From the NCBI GenBank assembly GCA_964557715.1, contig CAZLAP010000032.1, positions 1 to 13,328 of the forward strand: a DNA stretch of 13,328 nt, in the 5' to 3' direction. A program made the translations under genes and the position numbers. Under the pieces are notes generated by a model that saw only the letters and a program-made list of their open reading frames with translations, was not told the origin of the DNA and ran no database searches. Positions 6,993 through 11,415 of the stretch are shown in pieces (within the stretch, counting starts at the first letter, position 1; each line of letters opens with the position of its first letter). The DNA comes from CAZLAP01 sp964557715 (GTDB lineage: Bacteria > Patescibacteriota > Minisyncoccia > Minisyncoccales > RBG-13-42-11).

Positions 6993-7022
6993 ATAATAAC
7001 ATAAACAATTAAATTTTGTCAA
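6993..7022 (-). promoter_or_regulatory. Strong promoter of the 56-residue gene
   Basis: On the minus strand a perfect TTGACA (7022-7017) and TATTAT (6998-6993) are separated by 18 bases. The predicted start near 6986 leaves a leader of about 48 bases before the GTG. Confidence 0.75.
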
Positions 7023-7103
7023 CCCTTGATAATTTTTATTATTACAAAAAGTAGCGAAACCAGATAAAACATGATAAGCTAAGTTAAATCAGATAAAGAC
7101 TTT

Positions 7104-7192
7104 GGCGGGATGCTAGAGCGGTTTAATAGGCCTGTCTTGAAAACAGGTGTACCCAAAAGGTACCGTAGGTTCGAATCCTACTCCCGCCGCCA
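7104..7192 (+). tRNA. tRNA-Ser (anticodon UGA), CCA encoded
   Basis: The acceptor GGCGGGA (7104-7110) pairs with TCCCGCC (7182-7188), followed by discriminator G at 7189 and CCA at 7190-7192. The anticodon stem CCTGT/ACAGG encloses CTTGAAA, giving TGA. There is a class II variable arm (GTACC...GGTAC) and a T loop TTCGAAT. No convincing promoter was found directly upstream. Confidence 0.96.
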
Positions 7193-7213
7193 ATTTATAC
7201 ACGACGAGTTTTC

Positions 7214-7244
7214 CGCCTCGCCCCGCCAAAGGCGGGGCGAGGCG
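7214..7244. repeat. GC-rich perfect palindrome (14-pair stem, AAA loop)
   Basis: CGCCTCGCCCCGCC (7214-7227) is followed by AAA and its exact complement (7231-7244). No T-run follows on either strand, so it is not a typical intrinsic terminator. Its high GC in an AT-rich spacer resembles REP-type palindromes. The 7193-7452 stretch around it shows no gene. Confidence 0.8.
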
Positions 7245-7333
7245 ACAATCGCCCAAAATCCTAATTCTGAAAATTGGCGGTATCTTTTAGTTAAAATCCG
7301 AACTAATTTCAGGAAAATCCGGAAGATGTCTGA

Positions 7334-7360
7334 CGCTGGCTCGCCTGCGGCGAGCCAGCG
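7334..7360. repeat. Second GC-rich perfect palindrome (12-pair stem, TGC loop)
   Basis: CGCTGGCTCGCC (7334-7345) is followed by TGC and its exact complement (7349-7360). Like the palindrome about 90 bases upstream it has no T-run. The two arms differ in sequence but share a CTCGCC core. Both lie in the gene-free stretch before the cassette promoter. Confidence 0.8.
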
Positions 7361-7452
7361 AAAGTCTGTGCTTGACAGGACAGCCAAAGACCGTCAAAAA
7401 TATCCAAAGAAAGGGGGCGGCGAAATTTTTTAAAGGGAACCATTACTAACTA

Positions 7453-7481
7453 TTGACAAATTTAATATCTGGGTGTATAAT
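7453..7481 (+). promoter_or_regulatory. Perfect-consensus sigma70 promoter of the Trp-rich-tail cassette
   Basis: TTGACA (7453-7458), a 17-base spacer and TATAAT (7476-7481) match the consensus at all twelve positions. It is the strongest promoter in the window. Transcription from about 7488 gives a leader of roughly 130 bases. Confidence 0.88.
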
Positions 7482-7533
7482 ATTAATATAATACTAAACT
7501 GTTCTTTTTTAGTATAAAAATACTTGCGAAAAG

Positions 7534-7596
7534 GCAGTCGTAGCCAAAAGATACTGATGTTCTTCGGTGTTTTCTGGCTATGACTGCTTAAGCAGT
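7534..7596 (+). promoter_or_regulatory. Structured 5' leader with two mutually exclusive hairpins
   Basis: GCAGTCGTAGCCA (7534-7546) pairs with TGGCTATGACTGC (7575-7587), giving 13 pairs with one G·T. ACTGC in its 3' arm also belongs to a perfect 14-base palindrome ACTGCTTAAGCAGT (7583-7596), so the two hairpins cannot form together. The leader is placed between the promoter and the ribosome binding site, which suits a regulatory role; no ligand or known riboswitch class is recognised. Confidence 0.6.
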
Positions 7597-7606
7597 TCGC
7601 TAGCAG

Positions 7607-7613
7607 AAGGAGG
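7607..7613 (+). promoter_or_regulatory. Perfect Shine-Dalgarno of the cassette ORF
   Basis: AAGGAGG lies six bases before the ATG at 7620. Most other genes here have no Shine-Dalgarno, so this site stands out and fixes the start. Confidence 0.9.
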
Positions 7614-7619
7614 AAAACG

Positions 7620-8240
7620 ATGGACACTATCATCGGCGCAGATGCGGCCAAACTGGCTGATCTACAAATCGACCTGTTACAGAAGATACGCAACGGACAG
7701 GTCACCTTGGACCAATTGGAGTGGTTCAACAAGCTGACCCGGGAGGAACGGGAATGGTTTTATAACGGCATGCGCGCCATTGGCGAGTCGCGTATCGTTA
7801 CTATCGACCGTACCAAACCCTTTGACCCGGTAAATCTGCTGGGCTTGGGCTGGACGGTTGATGAACAGGACGAGCGTTCGCTCGCCCTGGACCAAGTAGA
7901 CCTTGCCAAGATCCAACTCGAACACATGCTCAAGAAGAACGAAACCCTGATCAGAGGCGAGAAGAGGCTGAGGCGGCTGAAGAAGGCGGGGCATGTTCGT
8001 CTGGACGCCAAGGTTTTCCAAACTCTTTGGGAAGATCAGAAGTTGATCCCAGAGAGTTGGAAAGAAAAGATTAACGGAATCCGTTACATCGTCTTCGATG
8101 GCACCATTCTTCGCTACCCGCACGGCCCTCGCTGTGTCTTGTATCTCGACTGGGACGATGGTCGGTGGCGCTGGGACTACCACTGGCTTGAGTACGGCTG
8201 GGGCGTCCGCAGCCCTTCGGCGGTCCTCGCAAGTATCTAG
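7620..8240 (+). CDS. Cassette protein with Trp-rich, possibly hypervariable C-terminus
   Basis: A 206-residue cytoplasmic-looking protein with no signal peptide or membrane segment. I do not recognise a named family. Residues 1-60 are helix-rich (LADLQIDLLQKIRNGQ, DQLEWFNKLTREEREWF). The middle (about 85-130) is a charged helical stretch rich in Lys and Arg. Residues 155-176 look like beta strands leading into the tail. The tail (177-202) has a regular pattern of Trp separated by changing residues: DWDDGRWRW, DYHWLEYGW, GVRSPSAV. Base and codon use differ sharply from the neighbours, with much higher GC and many C-ending codons, which suggests separate ancestry. It has its own perfect promoter, structured leader, perfect Shine-Dalgarno and downstream hairpins. 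The tail's codons fit a DGR variable region (next entry). Binding or display is the likely role by that analogy, not by homology. Confidence 0.85.
   Translation: MDTIIGADAAKLADLQIDLLQKIRNGQVTLDQLEWFNKLTREEREWFYNGMRAIGESRIVTIDRTKPFDPVNLLGLGWTVDEQDERSLALDQVDLAKIQLEHMLKKNETLIRGEKRLRRLKKAGHVRLDAKVFQTLWEDQKLIPESWKEKINGIRYIVFDGTILRYPHGPRCVLYLDWDDGRWRWDYHWLEYGWGVRSPSAVLASI
8148..8225 (+). other. Candidate DGR variable region (VR-like 3' end of the cassette ORF)
   Basis: Codons 177-202 of the cassette protein. Between the invariant-looking TGG codons, 12 codons have the form NNC: GAC, GAC, CGC, GAC, TAC, CAC, TAC, GGC, GGC, GTC, CGC and AGC. In the densest part (codons 184-198) ten of the twelve non-Trp codons are NNC. 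DGRs mutate adenines of AAC template codons and so generate NNC sets. The stretch ends in a GC-rich conserved-looking segment (CCTTCGGCGGTC), where an IMH-like anchor would lie. No template repeat, reverse transcriptase or Avd gene is in the window, so this is a candidate only. Confidence 0.45.
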
Positions 8241-8243
8241 TAC

Positions 8244-8260
8244 TTTGAACTTCGTTCGAA
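8244..8260 (+). other. Small hairpin directly after the cassette stop codon
   Basis: TTTGAAC (8244-8250) pairs with GTTCGAA (8254-8260), with one T·G wobble and a TTC loop, three bases past the TAG. DGR targets often carry a small hairpin just after the variable region, which is why it is listed. On its own it is a short and common structure. Confidence 0.4.
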
Positions 8261-8265
8261 AACGT

Positions 8266-8304
8266 AAATCCCCCAAAAAGACACTATACTTCTTTGGGGG
8301 ATTT
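8266..8304 (+). terminator. Hairpin terminator of the cassette
   Basis: AAATCCCCCAAA (8266-8277) pairs perfectly with TTTGGGGGATTT (8293-8304). The tail is only moderately T-rich (ATTTATAATTTT), but stem strength and position right after the ORF support termination. Confidence 0.7.
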
Positions 8305-8322
8305 ATAATTTTGTGATACAAT
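8294..8322 (+). promoter_or_regulatory. Possible extended -10 promoter for the second leader
   Basis: TG (8314-8315) one base before TACAAT (8317-8322) makes an extended -10. A weak TTGGGG (8294-8299), overlapping the terminator stem, lies 17 bases upstream. It would start transcription near 8329, at the head of the second structured leader. Confidence 0.4.
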
Positions 8323-8327
8323 AATAA

Positions 8328-8436
8328 CGGCAGTAGGTGAATACGCGGAAGGTTACGGCTTTCCTCTGCCGAACCTAGTATTCGCGCATTGAGAGTGTTT
8401 CTGGCTAAGGCTTGAGACAGAGCGGTGCACGAAGGA
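8328..8436 (+). other. Second cassette-type leader, truncated before its ORF
   Basis: A stacked hairpin is formed by GAATAC/GTATTC (8339-8344 and 8378-8383), AGGTT/AACCT (8350-8354 and 8372-8376) and CGGC/GCCG (8356-8359 and 8368-8371). Downstream, TTTCTGGCTA (8398-8407) repeats exactly the bases at 7571-7580 of the cassette leader. It is followed by GCTTGAG (versus GCTTAAG) and GCACGAAGGA (versus GCAGAAGGA). The spacing from CTGGCTA to GAAGGA is 23 bases here and 25 in the cassette leader. No cassette ORF follows: GC content collapses at about 8437, where restriction-endonuclease-like sequence begins. It could instead be an independent small RNA. Confidence 0.45.
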
Positions 8437-8831
8437 CTTTCAAAAAATTTTCAAAGATTTTTAGTGTAAAAAATGTCCGTAAAAATTTAAGCATTAGATT
8501 GGCCACTAAAAAACAGAATAAAAAATTAGATTTGATTATTAAAACGAATGGGAGAATATTTCTATGCGAAGCCAAACATCTAAATACTTCCGGCGGCGGA
8601 CAGGATAAACAAATTGCCGAACTGATTGAAATTATTAGTTTGCGAGAACATAATAAAAATATCTCTTACATCGCATTTTTAGATGGTAGTTATTCTAGTA
8701 TTCTCTTAAGCGATAAAGATGGTGGTGATAAATTAATAACGCAAAGAAAAGAAATTAAAAAGTATTTACTTCATAATCCTAATAACTTTTGGGCAAATAC
8801 CGCTGGTTTCAGAGCCTTGTTTAAAGAGTAA
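8412..8831 (+). pseudogene. 5'-truncated PD-(D/E)xK restriction-endonuclease-like fragment
   Basis: The open frame (139 codons from a TTG at 8412) shows only the catalytic core of a nuclease: LDLII with Asp40, then IFLCEAKHLN with Glu53-Ala-Lys55 and the glycine-rich GGGQDKQ. This arrangement is typical of type II restriction enzymes, as is the C-terminal NNFWANTAGFRALF. The expected N-terminal recognition region is missing. The first eight or so codons overlap the leader-like element rather than nuclease sequence, and the TTG start has no Shine-Dalgarno. From about 8437 onward the composition is AT-rich like the host genes. There is no partner methyltransferase in the window. The most likely reading is a dead remnant truncated by insertion or recombination of the upstream cassette. 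A functional short nuclease cannot be excluded. Confidence 0.65.
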
Positions 8832-8871
8832 AAGATTTTTTATCCACAGGGTTGTTTTTTTGACAATATAG

Positions 8872-8877
8872 TATAAT
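8872..8877 (+). promoter_or_regulatory. Probable -10 box of the pil operon
   Basis: A perfect TATAAT lies 15 bases before the pilM ATG. A TTGTTT at 8852 is only 14 bases upstream and TTGACA at 8860 is too close, so the -35 is unclear. With a start near 8884 the leader would be very short, matching the absence of a Shine-Dalgarno. Confidence 0.45.
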
Positions 8878-8891
8878 AAAAAAATACGCTT

Positions 8892-9950
8892 ATGTGGAAT
8901 TTCATTAAAAAAGTTTTGCCTAAAAAATGCTTGGGTATAGATATTGGAACTTCCCAGGTTAAAGTTGTGGAAGTTTATGGGACTGGCCGGCAAAAAAAAC
9001 TTGAAAATTACGGGCAAATTTCTTGGTCCGGTTCGCCGGAAAAAAACGCTGCTTTACCATTTGGCCAGGATGCCGGAGAGGCAATAAAGGCAATAATAAA
9101 AGAAGCGGATATTAAATCAAAACAGGTGGTGTTTTCCATCCCTGATTTTCTTACTTTTTTTACCAATTTAGAGCTTCCTTCAATGCCCAAAGAAGAGCTG
9201 TCGCAAGCTATTAAATATGAGGCTAAACGCTACATTCCTCTTCCTGTTGAAGAAGTGACGCTTGACTGGCAAATGATTGAGGGCGAGTCTTCGGGCAAAA
9301 ACATTAAAATTCTTTTAGTGGCTGTGCCGAATGAAATCGTCAGGCAATACAGCGAAATAGCAAAAAGTTCTCATTTGGATTTGCTTTCTTTGGAAGCGGA
9401 AGCTTTTAGTCTTTCCAGATCATTGCTGAAAGAAAGCGAAAAGGGGCCCGTGGCCTTAATAGATGTTGGAGCCAGAAGCACGGTTTGTAGCATTGTTGAC
9501 GATAAAATTTTAAAAATATCCCACAGCTTGGATATGGCAGGAGACGTTTTCACTTCAACTCTTGCTGAAGGCTTAGGCATAGATTTTAATGAAGCAGAAA
9601 CATTAAAAAAACAATGCGGCATTAAAAACAATACAGGAGAAGAAGGCGGCCTATTGGTTAGAGAAATATTAACTCCTTTACTTGATGCGGCTTTAAGGAA
9701 GATTAAAGAAATTTTAAGAAATTTTTATCATCAGGAAAGAAAAAACATTGAAAAGATTATAATTACCGGCAGCGCGTCTCTGCTTCCCGGGTTGGATGAA
9801 TACTTCAAAGATTCATTGGGCAAAGAGGTGGAAAAAGGCAATCCTTTTTCAGGCATTGCTTATCCGCCAATTTTGGATAAAACATTAGCGGAGATGGGTC
9901 CTGGTTTTGCCATAGCTGTCGGTTCGGCCTTGAGAGGATTTGAATATTGA
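8892..9950 (+). CDS. pilM: Type IV pilus assembly protein PilM (actin-like ATPase)
   Basis: Cytoplasmic actin-fold protein that binds the PilN N-terminus and links the membrane platform to the motor ATPases. At 352 residues it is normal for PilM. The FtsA/PilM-type nucleotide motif CLGIDIGTSQVKVVEV is at residues 14-29. The PilM-specific block SMPKEELSQAIKYEAKRYIPLPVEEVTLDW follows in pieces: PKEELSQAIKYEA, then RYIPLPVEEV. A second phosphate motif ALIDVGARST and a late GSASLLPGLDEYF complete the fold. It is the first gene of the pil operon and is followed 48 bases later by pilN. The ATG has no Shine-Dalgarno and sits just after a TATAAT, so its mRNA may be nearly leaderless. Confidence 0.95.
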   Translation: MWNFIKKVLPKKCLGIDIGTSQVKVVEVYGTGRQKKLENYGQISWSGSPEKNAALPFGQDAGEAIKAIIKEADIKSKQVVFSIPDFLTFFTNLELPSMPKEELSQAIKYEAKRYIPLPVEEVTLDWQMIEGESSGKNIKILLVAVPNEIVRQYSEIAKSSHLDLLSLEAEAFSLSRSLLKESEKGPVALIDVGARSTVCSIVDDKILKISHSLDMAGDVFTSTLAEGLGIDFNEAETLKKQCGIKNNTGEEGGLLVREILTPLLDAALRKIKEILRNFYHQERKNIEKIIITGSASLLPGLDEYFKDSLGKEVEKGNPFSGIAYPPILDKTLAEMGPGFAIAVGSALRGFEY

Positions 9951-9998
9951 CAAGGGTTGAAGATAATTTAATACTTATATATAATTGATATAATATAT

Positions 9999-10529
9999 AT
10001 GTTTGGAATTGTTCCAAAAGAAGAAACAAAAAAAACCGGAGGATTAAAAGCTTTACTCTTTTTAGCGGTTTTTCTTTTGATTCTTTCTCTGGTTTTATAT
10101 TTTTGGGTAAGTTCCTCCTTGAAAAAGGCGAGCGAAGAGATAGCAAAATTAGAGTTGGCTCATAACGATTTAATGTCGGCGGAAAAAATTTCCCTTGAAA
10201 AAGAAGTTTTGAATTACAAAAATAAAATTGAAGATTTTTCCTTTTTAGTTGAACAGCATTTGGAGATTTCAGGGATTTTTGAAGTAATTCAAGAAACAGC
10301 TCATCCTAAAGTTTGGTTTACAAAATTTGATTTTAATTCGGCGCAAAATGAATTGAAAATATCCGGCGAAACGGAAAACTTTGAAGCCTTGGGACAGCAA
10401 ATTATCATTTTAAGGAGTGAGGCGGGAATAAGCAAAGTTAATTTAAATAAAACTTCAATAACCAAAGAAGGAAAAATTGATTTTGAAATATCTCTTTTCT
10501 TTAACCGAGATTTTTTAAAGATTAAATAA
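9999..10529 (+). CDS. pilN: PilN-like type IV pilus inner-membrane protein
   Basis: A bitopic membrane protein of 176 residues: a short cytoplasmic N-terminus (MFGIVPKEETKK, comparable to the NLLP-type PilM-binding peptide of PilN), one membrane helix (about 17-39), a coiled-coil region (about 40-75), and a periplasm-side ferredoxin-like domain with ELKISGETENFEALGQQI. In known systems PilN pairs with PilO and anchors PilM. It follows pilM by 48 bases and precedes pilO by eight. A TTGACA that overlaps the pilM stop, with a TAATAC 16 bases on, could add a weak internal promoter. No Shine-Dalgarno is seen. The assignment rests on topology and gene order as much as on sequence. Confidence 0.85.
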   Translation: MFGIVPKEETKKTGGLKALLFLAVFLLILSLVLYFWVSSSLKKASEEIAKLELAHNDLMSAEKISLEKEVLNYKNKIEDFSFLVEQHLEISGIFEVIQETAHPKVWFTKFDFNSAQNELKISGETENFEALGQQIIILRSEAGISKVNLNKTSITKEGKIDFEISLFFNRDFLKIK

Positions 10530-10537
10530 AACGAATA

Positions 10538-11095
10538 ATGGACAAAACTGGATTTCAAAATAATTCAACAAATAATTCTTTATTGTTTATTGCTATCGGC
10601 TGTTTTATCGCAACTTTGATTATTGCAGGCATCTTTTTATTGCCTAAGTTCCAGGAACTTCAGATTGCTTGGGAGAAAAAAGAAGAAAAAAAACAAGAAA
10701 TTCAAAACAGAGAAAATTATCTATTGAGGCTCGGCCAGCTTAAAACTGAATTGGCTAAAAACAAAGAAGAACTTTCCAAAATTGATTCTGCTTTGCCCGA
10801 CTATCCTTCCCTTTCTTCTTTATTCAACTATTTGCAAAATGTTTCTTCTGAATCGGGATTGATTTTTCAGAAGATAGCTCCTTTTACCGTAATCCCTTTC
10901 AAAGGCTTTCCGCGGATTCAGGAAACGGTTTTCAGCATAGAAGTTGCCGGCTCTTATGATTCGCTCAAGAATTTCCTTTCCGTTTTTGAAAAATCTTCAA
11001 GATTGATTGAAGTGGAAAATATTTCTTTTTCCAAGCCGGAAAAAGAAGAAGAATCGTTCACTTTTAACTTAAAGCTTAAAACATATTCCCATTAA
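10538..11095 (+). CDS. pilO: PilO-like type IV pilus inner-membrane protein
   Basis: A bitopic protein of 185 residues: membrane helix at about 14-35, coiled coil at 36-85 rich in Lys and Glu (KKEEKKQEIQNRENYL), then a PilO-type alpha/beta domain. The domain contains LPDYPSLSSLFNYLQNVSSESGL, here split as LPDYPSLSSLF and NVSSESGLIF, and VAGSYDSLKNFLSVFEKS. The last segment is the usual PilO hallmark of a short strand leading into a helix. It is expected to form a heterodimer with PilN. The eight-base spacing from pilN and five-base spacing to the next gene indicate one transcript. The start ATG has no Shine-Dalgarno. Confidence 0.9.
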   Translation: MDKTGFQNNSTNNSLLFIAIGCFIATLIIAGIFLLPKFQELQIAWEKKEEKKQEIQNRENYLLRLGQLKTELAKNKEELSKIDSALPDYPSLSSLFNYLQNVSSESGLIFQKIAPFTVIPFKGFPRIQETVFSIEVAGSYDSLKNFLSVFEKSSRLIEVENISFSKPEKEEESFTFNLKLKTYSH

Positions 11096-11100
11096 ACAAT

Positions 11101-11403
11101 ATGGAGGTTGATTTTATCAAAAAAGAAAAAAGACAGCAGAAATTAGCGATAATTTCCATTGTTTTGATTGTAATTATTGTTATTGTTCTTTGGCAGGCTT
11201 TTTTCAAAAAAGAAGATTTTTATGTTCTGGAGCAGATTGACTTGCCGATAAAGGAAATAAAAATTAATTTTGAAGCTTTTGAAAAAATAAAAAGATTTCA
11301 GCCTTTTGTTGCAATTGAACCGCTTAAGGAAATTATTCCGGAAGAAGGCGATGATTCCGTTGAAGTCAGAATCGGCAGAGAAAATCCGTTTTTGCCTTAT
11401 TAA
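11101..11403 (+). CDS. Small bitopic pilus protein, PilP-like position and NPF motif
   Basis: A 100-residue protein with a basic N-terminus, one strong membrane helix (about 16-33) and an extracytoplasmic tail. It ends in GRENPFLPY. The G-R-x-N/D-P-F-x-P pattern recalls the conserved GRRDPF-type stretch of PilP and GspC-like proteins. Position between pilO and pilB is where pilP often lies. Unlike Gram-negative PilP it has no lipobox and no beta domain large enough to contact a secretin, which would fit a cell envelope without an outer membrane. Spacing is five bases after pilO and 12 before pilB. The pilP relationship is a suggestion from motif and context only. Confidence 0.75.
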   Translation: MEVDFIKKEKRQQKLAIISIVLIVIIVIVLWQAFFKKEDFYVLEQIDLPIKEIKINFEAFEKIKRFQPFVAIEPLKEIIPEEGDDSVEVRIGRENPFLPY

Positions 11404-11415
11404 TATATTTTGTGT

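Noticed and set aside
7110..7433. Plus-strand frame across tRNA-Ser(UGA) and both GC-rich palindromes
   Set aside because: It starts inside a tRNA, has no ribosome binding site, and its Arg/Ala/Gly-rich parts come from the palindromes.
7677..8321. Long minus-strand frame opposite the cassette ORF
   Set aside because: The plus-strand frame has a perfect promoter, Shine-Dalgarno and terminator; the minus frame has none and runs through the terminator stem, so it is a GC-driven shadow.
8860..8888. TTGACA at 8860 as the -35 of the pilM promoter
   Set aside because: It is only six bases from the TATAAT, and the sequence 17 bases downstream is a poor -10.
9947..9974. Internal promoter TTGACA-16-TAATAC before pilN
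   Set aside because: The -10 is weak, the -35 overlaps the pilM stop codon, and AT-rich sequence easily gives such matches; mentioned under pilN but not called.
11410..11415. TTG start two codons before pilB ATG
   Set aside because: No ribosome binding site and no reason to prefer TTG over the adjacent ATG.
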